A program made the position numbers and the translations under genes. The notes beneath the pieces were generated by a model. The model searched no databases and had not been told where the DNA came from. It saw only the letters and a program-made list of their open reading frames with translations. From Ecdyonurus torrentis (lineage: Eukaryota; Arthropoda; Insecta; Ephemeroptera; Heptageniidae): a stretch of DNA of 64,000 nucleotides. The stretch spans positions 37,341,805 to 37,405,804 of the forward strand of contig OX439127.1 in NCBI GenBank assembly GCA_949318235.1, written 5' to 3'. This document shows positions 13,066-25,294 of the stretch, piece after piece (within the stretch, counting starts at the first letter, position 1; each line of letters opens with the position of its first letter).

Positions 13066-13849
13066 CTCTAATTTTTGGTTCTATATAATATTATTTACTT
13101 TATCTACGTATATATATTATTTGAGTATATATGTATGTGTTATGTGTAATGTTTAAGGTGACAATGAAAAATAAATTATATTATTTAATAACTTTAAGCG
13201 ATTTATAAAATGTGATGGTTAAATACGTGTGAATAAGAATAATTATCCACCGTTATAGAACATTTAAAAAGATTTGTTTGCGTAAGTAATTATTTTTCTT
13301 ATTTTTTAAATGTTAATTTATGCATTATACAAGAGCGCTTTAAAATGTTTAGATATAACGCAGATGAAATGAAGATAGTTCATAAATATGCAGAAGCTTC
13401 AAACAAACAAGCAAGCGCCTGTATAAAGTGTATAGATCTTTCATTGTGGTAGAAATTTGTAACGTGCAGAAGCTTCTTTCGATGCATATTTTGTTTAAGG
13501 TGCACTATGAGGGATACATAATAAGCATTGATTTGATTGTAAACGATACTAAACTATTGATTTTGTGAAATCATACACAGAAAAGGGCCACAAAAATAAG
13601 TACTTTGAAAAAATAAGTATCATAGGCAATTTGAAAGGTGTTACATCACGCATAGAAATGGAGCGTGATAATATCTCGATCCCTTTATTAAATATTTCCA
13701 TATTTGTTCGTCGCAAGTTAATTATTGTAATTACTCTGTTTCTTCAGGATACTTTTTAAGTAAAATAATATAAAAATTTGAGATACGAGTCGTATACGAA
13801 TTAGAAATACTTTAAATAATATAATAATTATAAGTAGAGCAGTGATAAC
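13066..13849. other. AT-rich non-coding DNA
   Basis: No recognisable gene. A 64-codon frame at 13565-13759 has no known domain. GCAGAAGCTTC occurs twice (about 13390 and 13467), too short to interpret. Confidence 0.45.
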
Positions 13850-13874
13850 TTTTTTTTTTTTTTTTTTTTTTTTT
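13850..13874. repeat. poly(T) run
   Basis: 25 consecutive T. Confidence 0.9.
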
Positions 13875-14001
13875 ACATATGTGTACAATATAACGCACAC
13901 ATGAAACAGTTTTGTATTATGTTTTATATGCTATTTTATGATATATATATTATTTTATTCTATTACTAAAACATTGTAACAATAATATATTATGGAATAT
14001 A

Positions 14002-14018
14002 GCGCATGACGCCATAAT
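14002..14018. mobile_element. Possible end fragment of the 8.5-kb MITE family
   Basis: GCGCATGACGCCATAAT differs by one base from GCGCATGACGTCATAAT in copy 1 (about 8559-8575). No further similarity is clear, so it may be chance or a decayed end. Confidence 0.2.
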
Positions 14019-14185
14019 CAATAATAAATTTATGTTGCACTAATTAAATTACATTTTCATTATTGCCTCGAGATTAGGGGGAGATTTGTGATATACGATC
14101 CTTTCGCTGTTGCAGTGAGAGTTTAGCTATATACAATTACTTTCTCATCCGCTGCACTCAATTGTAAAAAAATAAGATATACTTA

Positions 14186-14187
<2 letters not shown>

Positions 14188-14224
<37 letters not shown>
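14188..14224. repeat. poly(T) run, 37 bases
   Basis: One of the longest T runs in the window. On the minus strand it would be an A tail after the tRNA-like sequence beside it. Confidence 0.95.
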
Positions 14225-14226
<2 letters not shown>

Positions 14227-14232
14227 AAGAGT

Positions 14233-14290
14233 TAGTTAGAGGGATTATACAGAGTCTCCTTAGGTGGCGGGGACCCTGGTTCATATCTCG
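14233..14290 (+). mobile_element. Possible tRNA-derived SINE remnant
   Basis: TAGTTAGAGGG at 14233-14243 resembles a pol III A box and GGTTCATATCTC at 14278-14289 resembles a B box. CCTGG and CTCGG around TTCATAT could form four of five T-stem pairs. The spacing suits a tRNA-type promoter, but no full cloverleaf forms and the poly(T) lies upstream rather than an A tail downstream. Weak call; it may be chance. Confidence 0.2.
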
Positions 14291-14299
14291 GAAATTAAT

Positions 14300-15454
14300 T
14301 GTCCATTCATTATTTATTAAATTTTGTCATTTAAATTTTAATGGATAATAACTACCTTTTATGAAAAGAGTGCAAGAAAACTTACAAAAAAGTAAAAATA
14401 TTAATATTTCATTTAATTTTAAATAATTAAAAATTAGAAAAAATTAGAAAATAATAACGAGAATAAAAACCATGAACTGCGCACACAATATTCAGAAAAC
14501 ATGACCGCACGTTTGCTTACAAAATAAACGTTATACTGTACCCCCCTCCCCATTTTATTGAAACAATTAAGCATAAAAAAATTAAAATGCAACTTAATTC
14601 AAAAGGATATTATCTAGGTATAAAGAATAAATATTACATTCCACCTCTTATTATTTTACGTAATGAAAATTACTGTTTTTACTAACTTGTCGTCTTTGAA
14701 AATTTATTCAATTCTAATTACAGTACTGTAATTAAATTTTAGTCCTATTACTATGGAAGGTTAATGAGTATATCACTAACTAACTACCGTATTAACTAAT
14801 TGACATGAAAATTAATGAAGAATTGTTTCCAAAATGTAAGCTATATGACATCTAGTGTCTAAAACACCAACTAATATAAAAACGATTGCATGGTATGTGT
14901 TGGACTAATTTCCACCAGATGGCTTCAATACTATGAAAATTGTTTGCACAGATTTGGTTATTACAGCATTACATGTATAGATGGCATAAGTTGTCATATA
15001 TTTTTAAATAAAATTTAAAAAATTATATTTTTTTTTTTGCAATACTATACTTTCAGCAACTCAATCAATAGATAAGTAATAATTATCTAATTAATAAAGA
15101 GCTAATTTTATGATATAACAATTAATGATTTTCTGACATATACTTCATACGCACATTTCAATAATTTAAATACCTAAATAAGAGGGGTAGGGGAAGAAAA
15201 GCCAAGAAAATAAATAAAAATTATAAATTAATTGTCCTAATTAAAAAGATGGAGTTAAATTTGCATATTTTAAAAAAATCTGACATGATTGAAAATAAAT
15301 ATACTCATAATATACTCATTAATGATGCATAAAATGAAAATATCAATTTTTTATTAGATTTAAGAAAATATGATTAACATATTGAGTAATTATAATTTTT
15401 AAGGAAAAATCTTATATTTATATTTTATAATATGCATGTGTTTGGATGCAGTGG
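14300..15454. other. AT-rich non-coding DNA
   Basis: Nothing gene-like. Two CTCF-like words lie close together: CACTAGATGTC on the minus strand at 14846-14856, and CCACCAGATGGC on the plus strand at 14922-14933. Confidence 0.5.
14922..14933 (+). promoter_or_regulatory. CTCF-like core word
   Basis: CCACCAGATGGC fits the known CTCF core CCASYAGRKGGC at every position. Occupancy cannot be judged from sequence, and whether this organism has CTCF is unknown. Confidence 0.3.
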
Positions 15455-15483
15455 AAAAAAAAAAAAAAAAAAAAAAAAAAAAA
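15455..15483. repeat. poly(A) run
   Basis: 29 consecutive A, start of a spurious poly-lysine frame. Confidence 0.9.
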
Positions 15484-15878
15484 CATAGGGCAATGTAACA
15501 AACAAAATACTTTACGCGAAAATTGTCTAAATAAAAACTGTAGAACGAGGAATGTAAAGTATATGTCTGCCAATGAATTTTGCGTGCGTAAGGCTTATAA
15601 AATTGTGAATAATATTAATGCAAGTCAAAGGCACTAAACTGGAAACTTATAAACTCCTGTGTAATATAAAGTACAGCAATTTAGCAATAATAAATATAAT
15701 AACGTACAGAAAAAGAGAAAGAGGTAAATTAACATTATGCGTTATTTCAAAATACATTATGTGCCTTTGACAATATAAAAAAATTCTCCCCAAAATTTTC
15801 TGTTTTTAATATTTGGTCCAAAATAATATACTAATTAGTCTAATTACTATATATTTAATCTAAAATTAATTTTAATTG
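15484..15878. other. AT-rich non-coding DNA
   Basis: The frame continuing from the A run to 15637 has no recognisable content. Otherwise nothing seen. Confidence 0.5.
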
Positions 15879-16172
15879 TTGTGTGCACATGGCGTCATTC
15901 TGAATGCTTTACGATGCTCTTCTTTAGCAAATTAATATAGCATTGCTCAGCATAGGACAAACGTAGTTTTTGGCTATTATCTTTGGAAAATAAGATTTTT
16001 TTTTTGTCATTATTATTTTTCTTGCATACTTGACACACAATTCAATCTGTTAACAGCATCAATGCACTTGAAGTATTTTAAACTGGCAAAATGAGTCATT
16101 TTCCTATACTGGCCCAAGCTATTTAGTGCTCACTTATGGAGTCGACTTTAACATGAATGAAACCACCCTATA
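15879..16172. mobile_element. MITE-like dispersed repeat, copy 2
   Basis: Same orientation as the unit at 8547-8856 and alignable over nearly its whole length with many substitutions and small gaps. Its right end reads ACCACCCTATA, whose reverse complement TATAGGGTGG matches the left end of copy 1. An AT array follows immediately. No coding capacity. Confidence 0.65.
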
Positions 16173-16178
16173 AAAAAA

Positions 16179-16186
<8 letters not shown>

Positions 16187-16264
<78 letters not shown>
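16187..16264. repeat. (TA)n array
   Basis: About 38 TA units with one G interruption near 16250, abutting MITE copy 2. TA-targeting elements commonly sit in such arrays. Confidence 0.95.
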
Positions 16265-17408
16265 ACCATGTCTAGTTTCTATTAAAAATATATTATATTT
16301 TAACAGTAATTATTATATATCTGTATCATAGATTTTTAGTTTTATTTTGTTTTCTATTTATAATATAGAGAAAGTCTCTTTTGTCTTTGAGCATTGTTTG
16401 ACAATATCAAAGCGGCAAGTGGTTAGAACAACAGGCACCGACAAAAATTTAATCAATAGACGCGGCTTATATATACCATGTCACCATTTAAACCAAAAAA
16501 ACTAAAGATGTGCTTTGAATTCAGAACACCTACCGCAGCTTGCTAATTTTACACGTAACCAGAAACTCATTTTATAAAAATAAAGTGAAATTGTATTTTA
16601 TTTCACATAGCATTATTTAAATACTTTTGCCCCCAATATAATGTTTCCTAAAAACAAAATTCAATCACTATTATAGTATCTGCATGGTAAAGTTTAAAGT
16701 ACAAAGAAAAAAAGAAAAAGAAAGATAATAAATATAATATAATATGTTTTTCCTTAATTCCAATGATAAATAGTATATAATCTGAAAACAAAAGTTCATG
16801 AAAATTTATGTAAAAGTTGAATATATTGATTACTTAATTAGTTTTAGAAAGCTTAAATTGTTGTTTTGTTTTTAACTGTAAAATACTGGAGAGGAAATTA
16901 AAGTGGATAATATATTATTTTCTTGGAAAATTATATTTAGTTATATATTTATTTTGAACAAGAAAACTTAATACTTTTATGTGCCTTATAGTTTAATACC
17001 CAATACTTTGCTCTGTTATTTAAATATTTTTTTATTGCACGAATATAATAGAGCAATCATTTATTGTTCATACTCATGGAGTTGAAAAGAATTATTTTAT
17101 GAAATTTGATATTTTAAGCCTCACATTAATAAATTGGAAATAAGTATTATTTCTTAAAGGAAATCTGAAAGATAATTTGTGTCTCACTTATATAATTTGT
17201 TGGTTTTACGATATGTCTATTATATTTTAAGGATGAAGGTAATAGTCAACTTCACATATTTTAAGGACACGTCATTGGCAAAGGTAATTTTTTAGTTTAT
17301 GTTAATTTTTTTTTTTTACCCGGTATAGGACTTACCATGTTAAATTGAGTTAAAAAAAATCAATTATTCAATTACCTCCAAAGATTTGCATCATAATAGG
17401 TTACATAA
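16265..17408. other. AT-rich non-coding DNA
   Basis: No gene seen. A mixed patch at 16385-16570 contains AGTGGTTAGAACA (from 16418), faintly like a tRNA D-arm, but nothing supports a tRNA gene. Confidence 0.45.
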
Positions 17409-17697
17409 ACACTACTCAAAAAGTATTTAGGACGTGAAAGAACACCAGTCAAAGGAACAAGGTGAAAAAAGTGGTAATTATATATACTTCAAAAAAGGGT
17501 TGGGTTTCACCAAAAATTTCATTGTTGCTACATGAAGAGTTTTCAAAGCATATATAGTTAAAAATAATGTTATTCCCATAACAGAAATGTAAAAACTAAC
17601 TGCAGTTTTTGGCGCAACCCAACTTTTGCGCATTATTTTCTCCTGCATCCCTTGCTTTTCACCGTTCACCTCCTAAATATACATTTTGGGGTGTACT
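17409..17697. mobile_element. Tc1-like MITE or remnant
   Basis: The left end reads ACACTACTCAAAAAGTATTT then AGGACGTGAA; the reverse complement of the right end reads GTACACCCCAAAATGTATAT then TTAGGAGGTGAA. Both share CAAAA-GTAT-TTAGGA-GTGAA and resemble Tc1-family termini of the CACTAC..CAAAAGT type (from memory). The 290-bp unit lacks a transposase. A 63-codon minus-strand frame inside (17478-17669) has a hydrophobic stretch but matches no transposase motif I know. Confidence 0.55.
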
Positions 17698-19098
17698 TTT
17701 GATTTATAGTGATGTGTAGTTCATTTAGCACACGCAGAAAATAAATGTTTCACAACAGAAAATGTCAATACTGGTGTTGCAAATTGCCCATTATCATTAC
17801 CCTTTAAATGTCAAAATTTTCACTGATTATTTTAATAACATATTGCAGTACGTCAGTTTTAGTTTTTTTTTTTCTTAATTGTTATATTATTTGTCGTGCA
17901 ATTAAGGTTATCAGTTTCAGAAACTAAAATTAATTTTACTTTTATTGTAAAATCATTTACAAAAACTGTTTTTATTTTTTATTATGCCTCACTGAATTGA
18001 ATGAAAAATAATTAAACAGATCATAATAATTAAAGCTGAAGCAAAGAACGTGACACGTAATTTTTACTGCAGTTAAAAACAATGACGTATTTAGTCTTTA
18101 TAAAATTTCGCAATATTTTCACATGAAAAATATTAATAATAATAATAATTATTATAACAAGTTAATTTTCAAAACTCAATCACGATTACAGCGAGCAATT
18201 AAGAAAACCTTACGTCAACAATTATTGCTAAAAAAAAAATCATTAATATGAAAATAACACCTTAATATATTTCCCTTATATTTATGGAGAAATTTATTTA
18301 TTATAATTTAATAGTTTTATATTTATATTTAAGCTCATATATAAATTAAAAACTATATACGGTGTGGCATTAAATAATAATATAATAATAATAATAAAAA
18401 ACTTTGATTTAATAGCAAGTTAAATCAAACGAAATTTTTTTCTGACAATGGGAGAGTTATAGTAAAATTTAATAACTTGATAATAATAATTCAACAAATT
18501 GAAATTCCTTTTTTTTTCTTTATTATTATTAAGTATTACAAATTACGAAAATTGGCGTAAATAAAATTTAATTGCATATATAACACGCCGTTATGAACTT
18601 CAATTTAAGTTTAATGAACAATTGTTATAATAATAAAAAAAAAAATAAAAATATATTAAAAAGAATTATTATTAATAAAATGTAAAGCCTTGTTAATATA
18701 TATTATGACAAAAATTTTACTCTATATAGCAATAATAATATTGTACATGCGACCATTTAAGAATTTTACAAATTTAAAATATATACTTTAATATATAATA
18801 AAGAAATTAAAAGTTTGTGATGATGTTAAACGTATGCTATATACATTTTGAAGCATGAAATATACATGTTTTAAAATTTCATTTCTTTGAATATTATAAT
18901 ATAATTATAGTTTAAAAGCTTTAACAAACTTAATTTTACGGACTGAAATTGTGTTTATAATCATTTTGTATAATTAAATTTTCAAACTTTAAAAGCCTTT
19001 ATAATAATAAAGTCATCACGGATTACTCAGCAGTCAAATTCATTATAATTGTTTTATTTTTTTAATTGATGTTTACATTTATTGTCATTCATAATTTC

Positions 19099-19101
<3 letters not shown>
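17698..19101. other. AT-rich non-coding DNA
   Basis: Very AT-rich with many short ATA/TAA triplet runs (for example 18136-18148, 18377-18398). Nothing gene-like seen. Confidence 0.6.

Positions 19102-19129
<28 letters not shown>
19102..19129. repeat. (AT)n array
   Basis: Short perfect AT array of about 14 units. Confidence 0.9.
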
Positions 19130-19134
<5 letters not shown>

Positions 19135-19297
19135 CTGTATATAAACATTTTTTTCAAATATATAACCTAAAATATCTCGTGGGAAAAACAAAAAATTCTG
19201 AATTTGAAAATATCCTGAATTTCTAATAATATAATAATAAAATATATATTACTGCAAGAAATTTTGTGGTATTTTGTAAGGAAAAAGTAGGACACAC

Positions 19298-19582
19298 TCT
19301 AAAAATTGGTGCATTACTTTAGTTACTATAATACTAACTTATTTAAGATATAAACTTTTAAGTTATTATGAGTATAATAATGCATTTTAGCAAATTATTA
19401 AAAATAGCTATTTTAACTTAAAATAGCTTAAAAAGACTTTAAAAAACTTAAAACAACCTTAATTAGCTATTTTTAATAACTTGCTAAAATGCATTATTTT
19501 ATAGCTATACTCATAATAACTTAAAAGTGTATATCTTAAATAAGTTAGGATTCGTAACTAAAGTAATGCACCATTTTTTAGA
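19298..19582. mobile_element. Foldback element with about 113-bp arms
   Basis: The left arm, 19298-19411, and right arm, about 19463-19582, are near-perfect reverse complements. Both carry GGTGCATTACTTTAGTTAC, AACTTATTTAAGATATA, ACTTTTAAGTTATTATGAGT and AATGCATTTTAGCAA. Differences include a few substitutions and small indels. A loop of about 50 bp separates them. Two overlapping frames that begin in or near the right arm have no known content. This is the best preserved foldback here. Confidence 0.85.
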
Positions 19583-21138
19583 TGTATTTAGAAAACAATG
19601 GGATATATATGAATATTTGTTTATATTTATTTTGTTATATAGCTTACTTGCTCGCAAGCTTGTTTGTTTATTATTGACATCCAACAACAGGACAATTTAC
19701 ATGTTTTATATTCATGGTATTCCATTATATACAAACAAAATAAATAATTCAGATAAACATATAACATAAACCATAATATGATGTTCTGGTTGCCACAAAT
19801 GAAAGATCTTATGATTGCTTTTATATTTGAGACACTTCCTTCCAACATAATTTCAATTCGAAGTGACATCAATTGAAAACGCTTCAGTAATACCATTCAT
19901 CATTACTAAATAAATCAAATGAATAACAAAAGTGTAAAGAATATTATACTCAGAATATATAAATTTTGAATTGATGAATTGAATTGATTCAAGATACTCC
20001 TATATTTAGTTAATTACAATTCCAAACTTAAAACATTATGCATTATACTTTTAATTTAATTTCTTTAAACAATGCGTATAATTTTTTTTTCTTATTTGAC
20101 TTTAAAACTGTATACATTGTATAAACTTATATTTCATTATTATATGAATATCTTCAAGCATATTAAAAAAATAAATAAATATCATAATAATAATCTTTAT
20201 TGCAAAATATAGGCAATTAGGTGCAGTCAGGGCAAAAGCCAACTCACTCAACAATACAATGGACAATATGTAAACAAAATTATACACAATTTAATTAGCA
20301 TAAAAAATATATAAAATTTTATAAATTTACTGCGGGTCCTTAGATTGTATATATTTTATATTAAAGAATAATTTTTTTTATAAAGAATTGGTAATTATAA
20401 CGTGCTACCCTAAAAACAATGAAATACGATCTATACAAGAACTATGCAACTATAACATCAAGTGTGTCTATTAAAACCCCATATATACAATATATATATA
20501 TACATTGCAGTATATATATATATATAAATAATTCTTTCCTATTCATTAGTAACAATATATAATTTTTGATGTGAATGATAGACATAGTATTATCTTGATG
20601 ATATTTTGTAACAGTAATATTTTATTACTATTATTTTTATATAAACCTTACAAGCTTTTTAATGTTCAATTTTATATATATAGGAAGTGTAATACCATTG
20701 GTTTATTTGTAATAAAAAAAAAAGTAATTTTCTCTTCTATTCTTATGCAAAGTTAATAATATTATATAAATATAATAGTACATAAGCTACCGCCATCTAC
20801 TGACCATTGACTTGTATTAATTTATTTAATAATAGTGTATCACTATATTATATACCTATGTATAAAATTTTACAGGGAGCTACATACATATTATATAAAT
20901 ATGATATACATAATATATGCGTATAAAATTTGCATTACATTTGCAATAAAAATGATATACCCACTCTTATATTGTATATTAAAATACTTATAATATACTT
21001 TTCTTCACTCGTCTAAAATATTATATAATAATGTACATCAATAATTTTCTGCTTTTTGAGATTTCTGTACGACGGAAGATAATATATTTGCGTGTGTAAC
21101 TTAATTTAACTTTTTGATTCATGTCATGATTTTTTTGA
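19583..21138. other. AT-rich non-coding DNA
   Basis: Frames at 19627-19896 (minus), 20102-20287 (minus) and 20571-20756 (plus) are AT-rich and unrecognised. A CTCF-like word lies at 20789-20802. Confidence 0.5.
20789..20802 (-). promoter_or_regulatory. CTCF-like core word
   Basis: The minus strand reads TCAGTAGATGGCGG, one base off CCASYAGRKGGC, followed by GGTA. Part of a scattered set of similar words. Confidence 0.25.
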
Positions 21139-21162
21139 TTTTTTTTTTTTTTTTTTTTTTTT
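21139..21162. repeat. poly(T) run
   Basis: 24 consecutive T. Confidence 0.9.
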
Positions 21163-22508
21163 ACGTTAAGGTTGTTACTTTAAAAAAGTGAAATGAAATA
21201 TTATATATAAAAAAACTCTTAAAATTAATGTTATTAATACATAGAAAATGTTTGCTAACTGTCAAATTAAAATTGAAAGATAAATATTTCGTTATTATTT
21301 ATACAAAAGTTAAATACTAATAAGTATAAATAATTGAAATTTAATAATATTGACAACTTGATTACTTTGTGAATATATTGATTCTTTAATTTTATTTACT
21401 ATATTTACAGATTTAAATATAACGTGCCTTATTATACAAATAAAATAATCAGCTTTTCTTTTCTTCTTTCTTTTCTTTACAAACTCAATCTACATAGTTT
21501 TGAAAATGAGAACAAAATATTTTCTATCAATCATATAGAAATGAGATCATTTCAAAACACGGATTCTATATTTAAATAATGATTGATTACTTTTTTACCT
21601 TATATATTTGAAATTTACTAAATAAATCATAAAATTAAATAAAAAAAAATTGAAATGATTTAATTTAATAAAATCATAAATCATATAATGTAACCAATTT
21701 TGTATACCATGTTATATACACATATAAAAAGGAGAATAAGAAATTAACAATTTAATACCGCACTACAATATTAAGTTTTCTTATTGGATTGTGTAGAAAT
21801 ATTTATAAATTAATACATTTTAATAACATTTAATCTATACGTATTGTATGAGTATTATTTTATGATGAATTCATAAATATAAATTACATGAGTGATCACG
21901 TAATATGCAATATTTAATGAACGTTCACAAACATTTACTATATTATATACCTTTAAGGCTAAGTAAAAGTAATAAAACAAATATTCAAAGAGTTATTATT
22001 ATTATTTTTTGCTATATTGTATATACTGTATATATATAAATAATACAAAACACGAGTTACAAACAATTCAATTTATATAATATTAAATAAAAATGAAATG
22101 CAATGATATCACGTTTTAAGTTTTTTTTTTTTTTTTTTTTTTTTCTGAAAGTTATTAGTTTTGATACGGTTATATATTATGTATATTTTCCTACAAGTAA
22201 ACACGTTTGAAATGATTATTATTGAGACAAGGGCTGGGAATGTTTCACATAATGAGAGCACCAATGTGTGTGTACCTGTACCACGTTACGCCGTACTGCG
22301 TGTCATAACTTGTGAGAAATTATTGGTTTCTAAAACATCATCATAAGCAAAAAGCCTTACCTCATAGTACCGTCTTAATTCCCAAAAAATATAACAATAA
22401 AAAATATTTTCTGTTATTATGTGATGTGCGGTGTGTTTTCCGCTTATCATTTTATTGTCGTGCCAATTTCATATATAGAGAGATTCAACGTGCCATCAGC
22501 AAGTATAG
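21163..22508. other. AT-rich non-coding DNA with a T run
   Basis: A 24-base T run lies at 22121-22144. Two overlapping 61- and 78-codon frames at 22161-22548 contain a slightly GC-richer patch (22220-22380) but resemble no family. No gene call. Confidence 0.45.
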
Positions 22509-22529
22509 TTTTTTTTTTTTTTTTTTTTT
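22509..22529. repeat. poly(T) run
   Basis: 21 consecutive T. Confidence 0.9.
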
Positions 22530-23460
22530 AAGTTTAAATTTACTGTAAATAGTTATGTTTCATTTGAAATGTTTGCTTTTAACTTCCCTAACTGCAAATT
22601 ATTGAAGTGAAAAATATATCAAACTTCTTACCAAATGATTGAATATGATGCAGTCTATAAGCATTAGATGTATTTAAATATAATGAGCGTTATTGTTATA
22701 AATTATTGAAGAATAAAAGTTGTTATAATATGCAAATAAAAAGAAAGTTACAAAAGAAAAAATCAATACTCCAATAAATTGCTTATGTTAATGAAATATT
22801 TTCATTATAATTTATATGAGTTAACGTTAAATGACAAATGAATACTTTAAAACTGAAAATTGACCAATTTTTGTGATGCTTTTTTTATGTAAAATAATAT
22901 AAAAATAAATAATATTAAGATATTACATGCTGTACAGAAATAAGATTCATTATTATTTCTTTCTAAACAAGATTTACAATTATACATGCAAGTATTATGA
23001 ATTATACAATTAATTGAATGCAGAAATTGTATTAACTGCAATAGCTATATAAATAAATAAAAAGTTTAATCACATTTTCTACGTTAGCAGAAATAATTGA
23101 TTTAGACCATGATAATGACGTTGAAAGACAAAAAAAAAAAGTAATCAGCTTTGTAATTGTTCACCTCACAGGTAATGCACTTTTTGTAGTAAATTTAATA
23201 CTAATAAAGTTGTAAAGGAAGTATAAAATAATTTCTCTGTTTTTGCTTCTTTTTTTTCTGTTAAAAACCATAATAATATAATGGTAAAAAAAAATGTCAT
23301 TGCACATCACTGCGATGTCATATTTGACTATAAAATATATTTGAATAAATTAATAAATAAGTCAATTAATAAACATGTAAAATAAGTAAATAAACATATT
23401 TCACATAGTCATTGAAGCGATTGACGTTAAAAAGTTATACCAACAGTTTTAACTTATCTT

Positions 23461-23461
<1 letters not shown>
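22530..23461. other. AT-rich non-coding DNA
   Basis: A 64-codon minus frame at 22847-23041 is unrecognised. Nothing else seen. Confidence 0.5.

Positions 23462-23513
<52 letters not shown>
23462..23513. repeat. poly(A) run, 52 bases
   Basis: The longest homopolymer in the window. A sequence this long without interruption should be young or an assembly collapse or expansion. Confidence 0.95.
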
Positions 23514-23515
<2 letters not shown>

Positions 23516-23883
23516 ACAAAAAGAATTTATAGGTTGATAAGAGAGAAATATATTTTAATAAATAGCTTGAAAAGAGTTTTTTTTCTTGTCTTTCTTTCTT
23601 TCTCTCTCCCTTTTATTTTTCTTGTTGAATAATGGTTTGAACTATTAAAACTGTCGTTGCAACTCTTTCATGTTTCCTGTTTTTTATATAATTATTTTGT
23701 AAATAAACACTAATGACTCTCTACAATTCAAAGTATTTTTATGAGCTGCTTCAACTGTAAGACTTGGTGATAGAATAATTTAGTGGTGACTTTTGTCACT
23801 GCAAATTGAACTTTTGAAATAAAGGATTAATTTATCACATACGCCAAATGTTACGAAGAGAAAAATGTAAGAGAGTAAAAATT

Positions 23884-23927
<44 letters not shown>

Positions 23928-23928
23928 A
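23884..23928. repeat. (GA)n microsatellite
   Basis: About 22 GA units with one AAG interruption. Confidence 0.95.
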
Positions 23929-24719
23929 TAAAATATTTATAAAAAGTGTGTGGTATTTTTCATGAGCATGCTATATGAGATAAAAGATGCAAACTGTGAA
24001 TTTAAAGCAGTGTGATCAATATGAATCATTAGGCACAAAGACAAAGTGAAACAAACTATCATACGTTAACGTCAGGCAAGTGTGCGGAGCAGCAGTGACA
24101 AATTGCTTGTTATGTTTTGCTTCGCCAGAGCGTTGAAATGTTTGGACAAGTATGATTAAGACCTACTTTATTAAAATCTGTCTCTCTTTACGTTCAAGAG
24201 CTTTCAAAATATTAAAAACTGTAATTTAATGTGAAAAAATGGTTTAAAATACATTTGTATTTAATTAAGTTGCAAAATTTTAAGAACAAATTGAAAGTTT
24301 TTTCATTTAATTTAAAATATAAATTCTTAAAAATTCTACTCCAAAATGCTTCTCTATTTACAAAAAATTAAAATAATTATGGTTGGTAAAAAAAAATGCA
24401 GTTTTCAATTTGATACACTTCTGATTCTATTATGTGTTATATAAAGAAAAGGATTCGTCATTTCTATAAGGACGAAATTCATTGTACATTTTAGAAGCAG
24501 ACAAAGCAATTGTTATGTGATTTGATACTTCCAAGAAAAGTATTGAAAATTGAAAGCGTATAGGTTAATCTGGCAGCAATTCTAATTATTTATTATAGCG
24601 TCCAGTGTGACTTCAAAATTTTATGCAGTAACCCATGTTGAATAACAGAGTGTATAAGACTTACTGCTAAGTAATTATTATGCAATAAGATATGAAATGC
24701 ACATTTGTACTGATTTGTT
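23929..24719. other. AT-rich DNA with a mixed patch
   Basis: A mixed patch at about 24055-24150 (GTGCGGAGCAGCAGTGAC) may be a small conserved element. The rest is AT-rich and featureless. Confidence 0.4.
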
Positions 24720-25260
24720 TTTGATTAGTGTGTCCCAGAAGCGGACGTATAAGTCTTCAGTCGGCTTGTTTTATCTCGAGAAGCGCCAGAGAATATATAA
24801 AGTATATAAAGGTGAAACTGCAACTCTGGCGCCACGATTACCCTGATACTCCTCTCCTCCCCAATTTATATAACAATATTACATGTTGAGCGATTTATCA
24901 TCAAAAGTTGGCATATATCTGCGGTCTTGTACTTAGATACTTGTTTTCTTTCTCACCAATGGATGATGTTAAGGTACATCACGTGATGACGCGCAATCCG
25001 CTGGACCACCACTCGCTAATTACTCCGGCGGCAGCCGCCATGCTGCATTGTTGGACCATTCACTCCTCCCCAGCATCCTCTTCTTTGGCAACTTCAAAGG
25101 AGCCGACCGCTGTGGTATCTCTTGTTGCGCTCCTCACTCACTCCTTTCGCAGCCTTTTAAATTTGCATCCGCTTCAAGACGCCGTTTGCGGCAAATTTTG
25201 GTGGCAATTTATTCGCTATAAGGGCTGTTAATTACTTGAAGAAGGGAGGAAAACGCATTT
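24720..25260. promoter_or_regulatory. GC-richer island with TATA-like words
   Basis: One of the largest complex islands. GCGCCAGAG at 24783-24791 and its reverse complement CTCTGGCGC at 24824-24832 flank two TATA-like words (ATATATAAAG, GTATATAAAGG). Downstream lie CCGGCGGCAGCCGCCATG (25027-25044) and an ATTTGCAT octamer-like word (25161-25168). A frame from ATG 24961 to 25231 is open and GC-richer than its surroundings, but its predicted protein shows no domain I know and starts in varied context. It may be a promoter with 5' untranslated DNA, an enhancer or a short coding exon. Confidence 0.35.
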
Positions 25261-25273
25261 CCGTGTATTCAAT

Positions 25274-25294
25274 AAAAAAAAAAAAAAAAAAAAA
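25274..25294. repeat. poly(A) run
   Basis: 21 A just downstream of the 25-kb island and preceded by AATAAA. This could mimic a polyadenylated end but is more simply a homopolymer. Confidence 0.85.

Noticed and set aside
16385..16570. tRNA-like words around AGTGGTTAGAACA
   Set aside because: No matching B box or acceptor stem.
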